A stretch of 64,000 nucleotides of DNA from Streptomyces caelestis (GCF_001279005.1 NZ_LGCN01000204.1:1-64000), one strand, 5' to 3'. Counted from the stretch's first letter, positions 8,538-17,256 are shown. Made by a program: numbers and translations. The notes: generated by a model from the sequence alone, not told the origin.

Positions 8538-10001
8538 TTGCCCACGCCGCCGCGGTCCCCCCGGCCCCGCACCGCACCGCAGCGTCCTCCGCGGCCGCCC
8601 GCGCCGCGCGGGAAGCCGCGCGGGAAGCCGCGCTGGGTCGTGCGCACCGTCACCACGCTCTCGGTCGTGGTGCTCGCGGCCGCGGGGATCGGGCACGCGG
8701 TGATGAGCGGCCTCGACGAGGACATCGCCCGGGTCGACCCGTTCCGCGACATGAAGAACCGTCCCGAGGCCGGTCACGGCATGAACATCCTGCTCGTCGG
8801 CACCGACGGCCGGGAGCGGATCGGCGCGAGGGAGCGGGAGAGGTACCGGCTCGGCGGGGCGCCCTGCCACTGCACCGACACGGTCATGATCGTGCACATC
8901 TCGGCGGACCGCGACCGCGCCTCCGTGATCAGCCTGCCCCGCGACTCGTACGCCGTGACGCCCCCGCACACCGACCGCGTGAGCGGCGAACGGCACGAGG
9001 GGCACCCGCTCAAGCTGAACGCGGCGTACGCGGAGGGCGGGCCGCGGCTGACCGTGCGCACGGTCGAAAAAATGACCCGGGTGAAGATCGACCACTACCT
9101 GGAGGTCGACTTCACCAGCTTCATGAGGACCGTGGACGTGGTCGGCGGCGTCGAGATCTGCACCGGCAGGCCGCTGAAGGACGGCCGCACCGGCCTCGAC
9201 CTGCCCGCCGGCCGGCACACCCTGAAAGGCGGCCAGGCCCTGCAGTACGTCCGTTCCCGGCACGTCGACGGCGCCTCCGACCTCAGCCGGATGAGGCGTC
9301 AGCAGCACTTCATGGCGGCCCTGGTGGACCGGGTCACCTCCTCCGGCGTCCTGCTGAACCCGATGAGGTTCCGGGACGTGACCCGGGCGGTGCTCGGCTC
9401 GGTCCGCGCCGACGAGGGCTTCGGCACCGACGAGCTCCTCGACCTCGGCCGGGCGATGCGGAACTTCTCGCCCTCCTCCTCCGAGTTCGCCACCGTGCCG
9501 ATCGCCGACATGAAGTACGCCGTGAAGGGCGTCGGCTCGACGCTGAAGTGGGACGCCGACCAGTCCGAGCGCGTCTTCGACGCGCTGCGCCGGGACGAGC
9601 CGCTCTCCGCGCACCGCACCCCCGACGCGGCGCTCCGGGTCCCGGTGGACCCCCGGCGGGTCCGCGTCCAGGTCGAGAACGGCACCCGCACCACGGGCCT
9701 CGGCCGGCGGGTGGACGCCGCGCTGGCGGCGACCGGCTTCGACACCACCCGCGCCCCGGTCAACGCGGCGGACCAGGGCGTGCGGCGGACGGTCGTCGCC
9801 TACGACCCCCGCTGGGACCGCTCCGCGAAGTCCCTCGCGGCGGCCCTTCCCGGCAGCGAGCTGCGCGCGGTGAAGGGCCAGGGCGCCGTGCTGAGGGTGA
9901 TCGCGGGCGCCGACTTCGAGAAGGTCCGCAAGGTGCGGGCGCAGGACCCGGAGCGGGGCGAGTTCGGGGTGGTGCGGGGCGACGAGGTGGGCTGCTCCTG
10001 A
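8538..10001 (+). CDS. LCP family wall-glycopolymer ligase, TTG start
   Basis: Fourth intact LCP gene, 487 residues. TTG 8538 is preferred because GGAGG lies at 8523-8527; the frame is open far upstream but opposite a real gene. The sequence shows a short basic proline-rich N-terminus, a helix at about 34-56, NILLVGTDGR at about 83, SLPRDSY at about 131, VRSRHV at about 238, and a LytR_C domain from about 375 (VRVQVENGTR). An extra segment after NILLVGTDGR carries a CHC pair, and the final cysteine is in DEVGCS at the end, so the total is again four. It diverges from the glycosyltransferase and runs to within 6 nt of the convergent thioesterase. Confidence 0.9.
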   Translation: MPTPPRSPRPRTAPQRPPRPPAPRGKPRGKPRWVVRTVTTLSVVVLAAAGIGHAVMSGLDEDIARVDPFRDMKNRPEAGHGMNILLVGTDGRERIGARERERYRLGGAPCHCTDTVMIVHISADRDRASVISLPRDSYAVTPPHTDRVSGERHEGHPLKLNAAYAEGGPRLTVRTVEKMTRVKIDHYLEVDFTSFMRTVDVVGGVEICTGRPLKDGRTGLDLPAGRHTLKGGQALQYVRSRHVDGASDLSRMRRQQHFMAALVDRVTSSGVLLNPMRFRDVTRAVLGSVRADEGFGTDELLDLGRAMRNFSPSSSEFATVPIADMKYAVKGVGSTLKWDADQSERVFDALRRDEPLSAHRTPDAALRVPVDPRRVRVQVENGTRTTGLGRRVDAALAATGFDTTRAPVNAADQGVRRTVVAYDPRWDRSAKSLAAALPGSELRAVKGQGAVLRVIAGADFEKVRKVRAQDPERGEFGVVRGDEVGCS

Positions 10002-10007
10002 CCTCCG

Positions 10008-10565
10008 TCAGTCCTCGAACCCTTCGGCGGCCCGCTTCTCCCGCAGTTCCACGATCGCCCGGCGGCGGGCCAGGCGGTGGGCCCGGCGGATCTGGGCCTC
10101 CTGGTAGCGGCGCCTGTCCCGCTCGGTCTCCGGCGTCACCGGCGGCACCCGGCGCGGCTTGCCGTCGGCGTCGACGGCCGCGAAGACGAGGTACGCCGAA
10201 CCGACCTGGGTGGGCGGCGCGGACTCGTTCCAGCGCTCGGCCAGCACCCGCACCCCGACCTCCATCGAGGTCCGCCCGGTCCAGTTGACCTGGGCCTTCA
10301 CATGCACCAGATCGCCGACGCGGACCGGCTCCAGAAAGGCCATCTCGTCCATGGAGGCGGTGACGGCAGGCCCTCCGGAGTGCCGTCCGGCGACGGCGCC
10401 CGCGGCGTCGTCGACCAGCTTCATGATCACCCCGCCGTGCACCGTGCCCAGCAGGTTGGTGTCGTTGTGGGTCATGATGTGGCTGAGGGTCGTACGGGAC
10501 GCCGAAGTGGGCTTGCCCGGGATGTCCGGACTCTCCGTGGCTGCGGCGGGGGCCTGATCTGTCAT
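10008..10565 (-). CDS. Hot-dog fold acyl-CoA thioesterase
   Basis: A 185-residue protein of the YciA/acyl-CoA thioesterase II type, which hydrolyses acyl-CoA to free acid and CoA. The signature HIMTHNDTNLLGTVHGGVIM at about 29-48 contains the N/D and HGG residues of the hot-dog active site. VGDLVHVKAQVNWTGRTSMEVGV follows, and the tail is rich in Arg and Lys (about 140-185). ATG at 10565 is preceded by GGAGG on its strand. It diverges from the LCP gene at 10685 with 119 nt between, and its stop is 6 nt from the stop of the convergent LCP gene. Confidence 0.88.
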   Translation of the reverse strand: MTDQAPAAATESPDIPGKPTSASRTTLSHIMTHNDTNLLGTVHGGVIMKLVDDAAGAVAGRHSGGPAVTASMDEMAFLEPVRVGDLVHVKAQVNWTGRTSMEVGVRVLAERWNESAPPTQVGSAYLVFAAVDADGKPRRVPPVTPETERDRRRYQEAQIRRAHRLARRRAIVELREKRAAEGFED

Positions 10566-10646
10566 GGCCTCCACCTTATGCCGAGGTCGCACTCGCGGAA
10601 TTTGTGTCGGATTCGCAACAGCGGTGACCTGATTTTCCGACGACCC

Positions 10647-10684
10647 TTGCACGGCGCACAGCCGGGACCTGCACACTGTCTCCC
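10647..10684 (+). promoter_or_regulatory. Possible promoter giving a leaderless LCP transcript
   Basis: TTGCAC at 10647-10652 and CACACT at 10672-10677 are spaced 19 nt apart and end 7 nt before ATG 10685. No Shine-Dalgarno sequence is visible before that ATG. A transcript starting near the ATG would explain this, and leaderless messages are common in Streptomyces. The -10 match is weak. Confidence 0.3.
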
Positions 10685-11944
10685 ATGACTGATTGGCCCG
10701 AGGCACGGTCCGACGACAACCGCGGCGGACGCTACGGACGCGGCAGCGCGAGCGCACGGCCCGAAGGCGCCCGCGTCATGCGGCAGGTCCGCCGCGGCCC
10801 GGCGGCCCCTCCCGGGCAGGGCGGGTACGGCGTCCCGCAGCAGCCGTCGTACGTGGACGGCCACGGCAGCGGCGGCGGCTACGACAGCGGCTACAACACC
10901 GGCCAGGTGTACGGCGCCCCCGGCGGCGGACCGGGCGGGGACGGCCATGGCCCGCAGCGCCCCGCGCCGGACTGGCGCCGCCGCGTCAAGTGGACGGCGA
11001 TCACCGTGGCGACGGTGCTGGTCGTGACGACCGTCGGCACCTACTTCTGGGCCGACTCCAAGCTCAACCGCGAAGTCGACCTGTCGAAGGTGATCGAGCG
11101 GCCCGAGAAGGGCGAGGGCACCAACTACCTCATCGTCGGCTCCGACAGCCGCGAGGGGATGTCCGACGAGGACAAGAAGAAGCTGCACACCGGGTCCGCC
11201 GAGGGCAAGCGCACGGACTCGATGATGATCCTGCACACCGGCGACAACGGTTCCACCCTGATCTCGCTGCCCCGGGACTCCAACGTCGAGATCCCGTCCT
11301 TCGTGGGCTCCGACTCGGGCAAGTCCTACCCGGGAACCGGCCGGCAGGTGAAGCTCAACGCCGCGTACGCCGAGGACGGGCCCGAACTGCTGGTCCGCAC
11401 GGTCGAGTTCAACACCGGCCTGCACATAGACCACTACGTGGAGATCGGCTTCGGCGGCTTCGCCGGCATCGTGGACGCGGTCGGCGGTGTGGAGATGGAC
11501 ATCCCGCAGGACATCAAGGACACCAAGTCCGGCGCCGACCTCAAGAAGGGCAAGCAGACCCTGAACGGCGAGGAGGCCCTGGCCTTCGTCCGCACCCGCT
11601 ACGCTCTGGCGGGCTCCGACCTGGACCGTACGAAGAACCAGCAGAAGTTCCTCTCCGCCCTCGCCAACCAGGTGGCCACGCCGGGCACGGTCCTCAACCC
11701 CTTCACGTTCTACCCGACCATGGGCGCCGGCCTGGACTCCCTGATCGTCGACGAGGACATGGGCCTGTTCGACCTCGCCGACATGTTCTGGTCGATGAAG
11801 GGCGTCAGCGGCGGCGAGGGCACGTCCATGAACATGCCGATCGCGGGCTCCGCCGGCGGCAACCTGCTCTGGGACAAGGCCAAGGTGAAGCAGCTGGTGA
11901 ACCAGCTGAACAACGACGAGAAGGTCACCGTCAAGGGCGGCTGA
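10685..11944 (+). CDS. LCP family protein without LytR_C and without cysteines
   Basis: Fifth LCP gene in the cluster, 419 residues. A Gly/Tyr/Pro-rich cytosolic region (about 40-95) precedes a helix at about 102-122. The LCP domain shows NYLIVGSDSR at about 147, SLPRDSN at about 193, GGVEMDIPQD at about 270, and FVRTRYAL at about 300. The protein ends soon after the LCP domain, so the LytR_C module of the neighbours is absent. No cysteine is seen, and the GGVEVC position reads GGVEMD. It is therefore a separate branch from the other LCP proteins here. A strong hairpin follows its stop. Confidence 0.9.
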   Translation: MTDWPEARSDDNRGGRYGRGSASARPEGARVMRQVRRGPAAPPGQGGYGVPQQPSYVDGHGSGGGYDSGYNTGQVYGAPGGGPGGDGHGPQRPAPDWRRRVKWTAITVATVLVVTTVGTYFWADSKLNREVDLSKVIERPEKGEGTNYLIVGSDSREGMSDEDKKKLHTGSAEGKRTDSMMILHTGDNGSTLISLPRDSNVEIPSFVGSDSGKSYPGTGRQVKLNAAYAEDGPELLVRTVEFNTGLHIDHYVEIGFGGFAGIVDAVGGVEMDIPQDIKDTKSGADLKKGKQTLNGEEALAFVRTRYALAGSDLDRTKNQQKFLSALANQVATPGTVLNPFTFYPTMGAGLDSLIVDEDMGLFDLADMFWSMKGVSGGEGTSMNMPIAGSAGGNLLWDKAKVKQLVNQLNNDEKVTVKGG

Positions 11945-11951
11945 ACCGGGT

Positions 11952-11975
11952 GTGGGCGCCCCACGGGGCGCCCAC
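11952..11975. terminator. Bidirectional terminator hairpin
   Basis: GTGGGCGCCCC (11952-11962) and its exact complement (11965-11975) form an 11-bp stem; the formal 2-nt gap implies the innermost pairs stay open. It sits between the convergent LCP gene and the four-helix metal-binding gene and can serve both. There is no T-run, as usual in Streptomyces. Confidence 0.65.
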
Positions 11976-11992
11976 GCCCGTGCCCGGCGGTG

Positions 11993-12358
11993 TCACATCG
12001 TGGCGCCCGCCATGGCACGGCACATCTCGGAGCAGCGGCGACAGGACTCGGCGCAGCGCGTCATCCTCTCGTCGTCCGGCATGGACATGCACGCCTCGGC
12101 GCACATGTCGCAGGCCTGCGCGCACATCATGCACATCTCGTTCGCCAGCGGCGAGCGGCGCATCATCATGTCCGCGCACATACGGGTCATCTCCGAGCAG
12201 TCCATGAGCGCCCGCATGATCCGCATCCGGTCCTGGCCGCCCCTCTGCAGGCAGGAGCTCATGGTCTCCTCGCACACACCGTGGCAGGCCATGCACGCCT
12301 GGACGCAGTCCTGCATCTCCTTGCTCATCGGTTCCATGGTCGGCTGCTGCTGGGTCAT
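11993..12358 (-). CDS. Csp-like four-helix copper-storage protein (DUF326 type)
   Basis: A 121-residue protein packed with cysteine, methionine and histidine in CxxxC-type spacing (DCVQACMACHGVCEE, MCMMCAQACDMCAEACMSM, RCAESCRRCSEMCR). This is the pattern of the cytosolic four-helix-bundle copper storage proteins, in which cysteines line the core and bind many Cu(I) ions. No signal peptide is visible, so a cytosolic (Csp3-like) location is inferred. ATG 12358 is followed by a Gln/Met-rich N-terminus. It is convergent with the LCP gene and divergent from the phospholipase D-like gene. Copper is the family assignment; the metal has not been shown here. Confidence 0.85.
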   Translation of the reverse strand: MTQQQPTMEPMSKEMQDCVQACMACHGVCEETMSSCLQRGGQDRMRIMRALMDCSEMTRMCADMMMRRSPLANEMCMMCAQACDMCAEACMSMPDDERMTRCAESCRRCSEMCRAMAGATM

Positions 12359-12595
12359 GGTTCCTCCCGGGGAACGGCGGGACCGCTTCCGGCCCCGCCC
12401 CTTCCGTCCTACGCCCCCGGTCCCATGAGCACCACAGGAGACGGGACGCCCGCCGGCCCGTTCCCCCGCCGGGTGTCGGGCAGGACACACGGGGCGCCCG
12501 CGTGGAACCTCCGGCAGCGGCAAAAAGAGGAGAGGCGGCCGGGGCGACACCGGCCGCGCCACGGGGCGGGACGAGCGACCAAGGGGAGAGCACAC

Positions 12596-13759
12596 ATGAC
12601 ACCGCAGGAGGAGCGACAGCGGCTGCGCAGACGGCTGGAACGGCTCATCGGCATCGCCGCGACCGAGGGCAACGAGCTCGTGCCGCTGCGCAACGGCGAC
12701 CAGATCTTCCCCGCGATGCTGGAGGCCGTCCGCGCCGCGGAACACACCGTCGACATGATGACGTTCGTGTACTGGCGCGGCGACATAGCGCGGGAGTTCG
12801 CCGACGCCCTGGCCGAGCGGGCGCGCTCGGGGGTCCGGGTGCGGCTGCTGCTGGACGGTTTCGGCGCCAAGGAGATCGAGCCGGAGCTGCTGAACGCCAT
12901 GGACGACGCCGGCGTCCAGGTGGCCTGGTTCCGCAAGCCCACCCGGCTGTCCCCGATGCGGCAGAACCACCGCTGCCACCGCAAGGTCCTGGTGACCGAC
13001 GAGCACACCGCCTTCACCGGGGGCGTCGGCATCGCCGAGGAGTGGTGCGGTGACGCCCGCGGCCCGGGCGAGTGGCGCGACACCCACGTGCGGGTCAGGG
13101 GACCCGCCGTGGACGGCATCGCCGCGGCCTTCGCCCAGAATTGGGCCGAGTGCCACGACGACCTGTACGACGAGCACGACCGCTTCACCTCCCAGGAGCA
13201 GCCGGGGAACGCCACGGTGCAGGTGGTGCGGGGCTCGGCCAGCTTCGGCTGGCAGGACATGCAGACACTGCTGCGCGTGATGATCACCTCGGCGCGGGAG
13301 CGTTTCCGGCTCTCCACCGCCTACTTCGCGCCCGATCCCTACTTCATCGGCCTGCTGGCCGACGCCGCCCGCCGGGGGGTGCGCGTCGAGATCCTGCTGC
13401 CCGGCCCGTACACCGACCAGCGGGCCTGCCTGCTGGCCGGACGGCAGCACTACCAGACCCTCGTCGACGCGGGCGTGGAGGTGCGGGAGTACCAGCCGAC
13501 CATGCTGCACACGAAGATCATCACCGTGGACGGCGTCTGCTCCCTCATCGGCTCCACCAACTTCAACCGCCGTTCCCTGGAGCACGACGAGGAGGTCATG
13601 CTGGCCGTCCTCGACGAGGACTTCACCGCCGCGCTGGACGCCGACTTCGACGCCGACCGCAAGCTGAGCGAGCCCGTCGACCCGGCCCGCTGGCGCCGCC
13701 GTCCCCTGACCGCACGCCTCGCCGAGGCCGCGGTCACGCCGATCCGCCGCTTCCTGTGA
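12596..13759 (+). CDS. Phospholipase D superfamily enzyme, cardiolipin-synthase-like
   Basis: A 387-residue protein with two HKD motifs: HRKVLVTD at about 127-134 followed by FTGGVGIAEEW, and HTKIITVD at about 306-313 followed by SLIGSTNFNRRS. Two such half-sites make one active centre in cardiolipin synthases and related phosphatidyltransferases. Unlike ClsA there is no N-terminal membrane helix, so it resembles the ClsB/YwiE-like soluble forms. ATG 12596 is preceded by AAGGGGAGAG at 12581-12590. The substrate is inferred: phosphatidylglycerol transfer is most likely, but other phosphodiester chemistry is possible. Confidence 0.87.
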   Translation: MTPQEERQRLRRRLERLIGIAATEGNELVPLRNGDQIFPAMLEAVRAAEHTVDMMTFVYWRGDIAREFADALAERARSGVRVRLLLDGFGAKEIEPELLNAMDDAGVQVAWFRKPTRLSPMRQNHRCHRKVLVTDEHTAFTGGVGIAEEWCGDARGPGEWRDTHVRVRGPAVDGIAAAFAQNWAECHDDLYDEHDRFTSQEQPGNATVQVVRGSASFGWQDMQTLLRVMITSARERFRLSTAYFAPDPYFIGLLADAARRGVRVEILLPGPYTDQRACLLAGRQHYQTLVDAGVEVREYQPTMLHTKIITVDGVCSLIGSTNFNRRSLEHDEEVMLAVLDEDFTAALDADFDADRKLSEPVDPARWRRRPLTARLAEAAVTPIRRFL

Positions 13760-13779
13760 CGGCGCGCGGCGGCCGGGAA

Positions 13780-13816
13780 GGGGGAAGGGCGCCCGGCCCG
13801 CGGACGCCCTTCCCCC
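13780..13816. terminator. Bidirectional terminator hairpin
   Basis: GGGGGAAGGGCG (13780-13791) pairs exactly with CGCCCTTCCCCC (13805-13816) across a 13-nt loop. It lies between the convergent phospholipase D-like and acyl-CoA dehydrogenase genes. Confidence 0.75.
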
Positions 13817-13832
13817 GTCGGTCCGCCGGCCC

Positions 13833-14990
13833 TTACGGCAGGTTGCGGGCCATCACGATCCGCTGGACTTGGTTCGTGCCTTCATAAATCTGCGTGATCT
13901 TCGCGTCGCGCATCATGCGCTCGACCGGGTAGTCGCGGGTGTAGCCGTAGCCGCCGAGGAGCTGGACGGCGTCCGTGGTGACCTCCATGGCGACGTCGGA
14001 GGCGAAGCACTTCGCCGCGGCGCCCTGGAAGGTCAGGTCGGCGTCGCCGCGCTCGGACTTGGCCGCGGCGGCGTACGTCAGCTGGCGGGCGGCCTCTATC
14101 TTCATGGCCATGTCGGCGAGCATGAACTGGACGCCCTGGAAGTCGGCGATCGGCTTGCCGAACTGCTTGCGCTCCTTGACGTAGCCCTTGGCGTAGTCGA
14201 GGGCGCCCTGGGCGATGCCGAGGGCCTGCGCGGCGATGGTGATGCGGGTGTGGTCCAGGGTCCTCATCGCCGTGGCGAAGCCGGTGCCCTCCTCGCCGAT
14301 CATGCGGTCGGCGGGGATGCGGACGTTGTCGAGGTAGACCTCGCGGGTCGGGGAGCCCTTGATGCCGAGCTTCTTCTCCGGGGCGCCGAAGGAGACGCCC
14401 TCGTCGGACTTCTCGACGACGAAGGCGGAGATGCCCTTCGAGCGCTTGGCGGGGTCGGTGACGGCCATCACCGTGTAGTACTCGGACTCGCCGGCGTTGG
14501 TGATCCAGCGCTTCACGCCGTTGAGGACGTAGGCGTCGCCGTCGCGGACCGCCCTGGTCTTCATGCCGGCCGCGTCGGAGCCCGCGTCGGGCTCGGAGAG
14601 GCAGTACGAGAACATCGCGTCGCCCTTGGCGAGCGGGGTCATGTACTTCTTCTTCAGCGCCTCGGAGCCCGAGAGGATGACCGGCAGCGAGCCCAGCTTG
14701 TTCACGGCGGGGATGAGGGAGGAGGACGCGCAGACGCGGGCCACCTCCTCGATCACGATGACCGTCGCGAGGGCGTCCGCGCCGGCGCCGCCGTACTCCT
14801 CGGGGACGTGGACGGCGTGCAGGTCGTTCGCGACCAGCGCGTCGAGGGCCTCCTGCGGGAAGCGGGCCTCCTCGTCCACCGCGGCGGCGTACGGCGCGAT
14901 CTTCGCCTCGGCCAGTGAGCGGACGGCGTCGCGGAGCATGTCGTGCTCCTCGGACGGGCGGTACAGGTCGAAGTCAGCCGATCCGGCCAA
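13833..14990 (-). CDS. acdH: Acyl-CoA dehydrogenase (AcdH-like)
   Basis: A 385-residue FAD enzyme oxidising short acyl-CoA to enoyl-CoA. It follows the full family pattern: MFSYCLSEPDAGSDAAGMKT (flavin/substrate signature, about 125-144), KRWITNAGESEYYTVMA, QALGIAQGALDYAKGY, and QLLGGYGYTRDYPVERMMRD with the catalytic-base region, then IYEGTNQVQRIVMARNLP at the end. The close match to streptomycete AcdH suggests branched-chain acyl-CoA oxidation. The start is TTG 14990. Operator-like repeats lie 40-70 nt upstream. Confidence 0.88.
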   Translation of the reverse strand: MAGSADFDLYRPSEEHDMLRDAVRSLAEAKIAPYAAAVDEEARFPQEALDALVANDLHAVHVPEEYGGAGADALATVIVIEEVARVCASSSLIPAVNKLGSLPVILSGSEALKKKYMTPLAKGDAMFSYCLSEPDAGSDAAGMKTRAVRDGDAYVLNGVKRWITNAGESEYYTVMAVTDPAKRSKGISAFVVEKSDEGVSFGAPEKKLGIKGSPTREVYLDNVRIPADRMIGEEGTGFATAMRTLDHTRITIAAQALGIAQGALDYAKGYVKERKQFGKPIADFQGVQFMLADMAMKIEAARQLTYAAAAKSERGDADLTFQGAAAKCFASDVAMEVTTDAVQLLGGYGYTRDYPVERMMRDAKITQIYEGTNQVQRIVMARNLP

Positions 14991-15028
14991 GGTCTCTCAC
15001 GCTCCAAAACACTGCGATGCTGATCACG

Positions 15029-15058
15029 CTAACTACCGTTAAGTAACTCAAATGTTAG
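15029..15058. promoter_or_regulatory. Nested inverted repeats upstream of acdH
   Basis: CTAAC (15029-15033) and GTTAG (15054-15058) flank GTTAAGTAAC (15038-15047), itself a GTTA/TAAC inverted repeat. This AT-rich patch is unusual for the window and looks like a TetR-type operator of the kind that controls acyl-CoA dehydrogenase genes. It lies in the 181-nt gap between acdH and the divergent dehydrogenase gene. Confidence 0.45.
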
Positions 15059-15171
15059 GCCTTCACCGGCGTCCGTGGATAGGTGAGCTGGACGACAGGC
15101 CGCCGAGGACGTTCCGGGGCCCCCGGTTATGCTCGGGCCCGCACTGCATGCCGCACACCCCTGGAGCACTC

Positions 15172-16515
15172 ATGGCCCTCAAGATCACCGTGATCGGCAC
15201 CGGTTATCTCGGTGCGACCCACGCGGCGGCCATGGCGGAGCTGGGGTTCGAGGTGCTGGGTCTCGACGTCGTGCCGGAGAAGATCGACACGCTCCGGCGC
15301 GGTGAGGTCCCGATGTACGAGCCGGGGCTCGAGGAGCTGCTGCGCAAGCACGTCGCCGGGATCGAGGGGTCCAGCGGGCGGCTGCGGTTCACGATGGACT
15401 GGGCCGAGGCGGGCGAGTTCGGCGACGTCCACTTCGTGTGCGTGAACACCCCGCAGCGGCACGGGGAGTACGCGTGCGACATGTCGTACGTCGACTCCGC
15501 GATCGCCTCGCTCGCGCCGCACCTGAAGGGTCCCGCGCTGGTCGTGGGCAAGTCGACGGTGCCCGTCGGCTCGGCCGACCGGCTGGCCGCCTACCTGGCC
15601 GAGCACGCCCCGGCCGGCCAGGACGCGGAGCTGGCGTGGAACCCGGAGTTCCTGCGCGAGGGGTTCGCCGTGCGCGACACGCTGCACCCGGACCGGGTCG
15701 TGGTGGGCGTGCGCAGCGAGCGGGCGGAGAAGGTGCTGCGGGAGGTGTACGCCACGCCGGTCGAGGAGGGAACGCCGTTCGTGGTGACCGACTTCGCGAC
15801 CGCGGAGCTGGTGAAGACCTCGGCGAACTCCTTCCTGGCCACGAAGATCTCGTTCATCAACGCGATGGCCGAGGTGTGCGAGGCCGCGGACGGTGACGTC
15901 GCCAAGCTGGCGGAGGCCATCGGCTACGACGACCGGATCGGCGCGAAGTTCCTGCGGGCCGGGATCGGTTTCGGCGGCGGCTGCCTGCCGAAGGACATCC
16001 GGGCGTTCATGGCGCGCGCCGGCGAGCTGGGCGCGGACCAGGCGCTGACGTTCCTGCGGGAGATCGACTCGATCAACATGCGCCAGCGCGGCCGGATGGT
16101 GGAGCTGACGAGACAGGCTCTGGGCGGCGGGTCGTTCCTGGGCAAGCGGGTGGCGGTGCTGGGCGCGACCTTCAAGCCGGACTCGGACGACGTCCGGGAC
16201 TCGCCGGCGCTGAACGTGGCCGGGCAGATCCATCTGCAGGGCGGCCAGGTCACGGTGTACGACCCGAAGGGCATGGGCAACGCCCGCAGTCTCTTCCCGA
16301 CCCTGGGGTACGCCGACTCGGCGCTGGGGGCGGTGCGCGGCGCGGACGTCGTGCTGCACCTGACGGAGTGGCGGGAGTTCCGCGAGCTGGACCCGGCGGC
16401 GCTGGGCGAGGTGGCGTCCCAGCGGCTGATCCTCGACGGGCGCAACGCGCTCGACCCGGAGGAGTGGCGGCGGGCCGGCTGGCGCTACCGCGCGATGGGG
16501 CGCCCCACCGCCTAG
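15172..16515 (+). CDS. ugd: UDP-glucose/GDP-mannose dehydrogenase family, probable UDP-glucose 6-dehydrogenase
   Basis: A 447-residue NAD-dependent enzyme that oxidises a UDP-hexose twice to its uronate. The Rossmann motif VIGTGYLGATHAAAMAELG starts at residue 6. NPEFLREG (about 158) is the substrate-binding loop, and GIGFGGGCLPKD at about 263-274 holds the catalytic cysteine. The C-terminal domain shows VAVLGATFKPDSDDVRDSPA. ATG 15172 follows CTGGAGCACTC. UDP-glucuronate is a precursor for envelope polymers, which would fit the LCP/glycosyltransferase genes to the left, but other dehydrogenases of this family use different sugars. It is followed by a strong terminator. Confidence 0.88.
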   Translation: MALKITVIGTGYLGATHAAAMAELGFEVLGLDVVPEKIDTLRRGEVPMYEPGLEELLRKHVAGIEGSSGRLRFTMDWAEAGEFGDVHFVCVNTPQRHGEYACDMSYVDSAIASLAPHLKGPALVVGKSTVPVGSADRLAAYLAEHAPAGQDAELAWNPEFLREGFAVRDTLHPDRVVVGVRSERAEKVLREVYATPVEEGTPFVVTDFATAELVKTSANSFLATKISFINAMAEVCEAADGDVAKLAEAIGYDDRIGAKFLRAGIGFGGGCLPKDIRAFMARAGELGADQALTFLREIDSINMRQRGRMVELTRQALGGGSFLGKRVAVLGATFKPDSDDVRDSPALNVAGQIHLQGGQVTVYDPKGMGNARSLFPTLGYADSALGAVRGADVVLHLTEWREFRELDPAALGEVASQRLILDGRNALDPEEWRRAGWRYRAMGRPTA

Positions 16516-16529
16516 ACGGAAACAGGTGA

Positions 16530-16566
16530 CGCCGGTTCGGCCGAGGCTCAGTCGGCCGAACCGGCG
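16530..16566 (+). terminator. Terminator after ugd
   Basis: CGCCGGTTCGGCCGA (16530-16544) pairs perfectly with 16552-16566 around a 7-nt loop, starting 15 nt past the stop. Confidence 0.8.
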
Positions 16567-16636
16567 TCCTGCCGCATTCTGCCCCACCGGGCGGGTCCGG
16601 CGCGCCCGCGCGCCTTTCGCACGGGCCCGGCCAGCG

Positions 16637-16715
16637 CCCTGAAGGGGCGCGGGACCGTACCGATGTGCGGCTGCCGCCGCGTGGGCGCGACCGGCCGCGA
16701 CGGCGCCGCGGACGA
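16637..16715. repeat. Dispersed GC-rich intergenic repeat, copy A
   Basis: GGGGCGCGGGACCGTACCGA followed by TGCGGCT and GCCGCCGCGTGGGCGCGACC. A close match occurs near 63091-63137 and a more diverged one at 36168-36225. All three lie next to a gene end and share the opening GGGGCGCGGG, which is typical of a short repeat scattered through Streptomyces genomes. Confidence 0.55.
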
Positions 16716-16749
16716 CCGACGGCACGTCGCCGCTCTCCCGGCGGAGCGC

Positions 16750-17256
16750 TCACGCGCCCTTCGCCCGGTACCGGCGCATCTTCGCGCGGGCCCCGCACAC
16801 CTGCATGGAGCACCAGCGGCCGCGGCCGGCGGGGCTGCGGTCGTAGTACGCCCAGAGGCAGTCGGCGGCCTCGCAGGCCTTCAGCCGGTTCCAGGTGCCC
16901 GCCGTGACCGCTTCGGCGACGGCGGCGGCCACGCGGGAGAGCAGGGACCCGTCGTCGACGGGGGCGAGGGCGGCGGAGCCGTCCGCGGTGTCGACGGTGA
17001 CCACCAGGGGCGCCCGGGCGAGCAGTTCGCCGAGCGGGGTGACCGCGTGGTGGGGCGGGTGTCCGGCGTGGGCGAGGAGCGTGGCGCGCAGGGACTCGCG
17101 CAGTTCGCGGGCGGGGGCGGCGGTCTCCTCGGTGAGCCCGAAGGGCGCGCGGCCGTCCGCCGTGTCCAGCGCGTCGGCGCCCGACTCGACGTCCAGCGTG
17201 TTGACCAGGGCCTGGACCAGGGCCAGCTTCCCGGGCGGGGCCGCTCTCTCGCTCAT
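16750..17256 (-). CDS. CGNR zinc-finger regulator (ABATE domain type)
   Basis: A 168-residue protein. The C-terminal third has the CGNR finger pattern ACEAADCLWAYYDRSPAGRG followed by RWCSMQVCGARAKMRRYRA, giving four cysteines as zinc ligands; the name motif reads CGAR rather than CGNR. The N-terminal part is the stress-type ABATE domain found with this finger. Such proteins are presumed DNA-binding regulators. It is divergent from two VOC genes across 110 nt that carry three copies of GGTAACG, making those genes its probable targets. Confidence 0.82.
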   Translation of the reverse strand: MSERAAPPGKLALVQALVNTLDVESGADALDTADGRAPFGLTEETAAPARELRESLRATLLAHAGHPPHHAVTPLGELLARAPLVVTVDTADGSAALAPVDDGSLLSRVAAAVAEAVTAGTWNRLKACEAADCLWAYYDRSPAGRGRWCSMQVCGARAKMRRYRAKGA

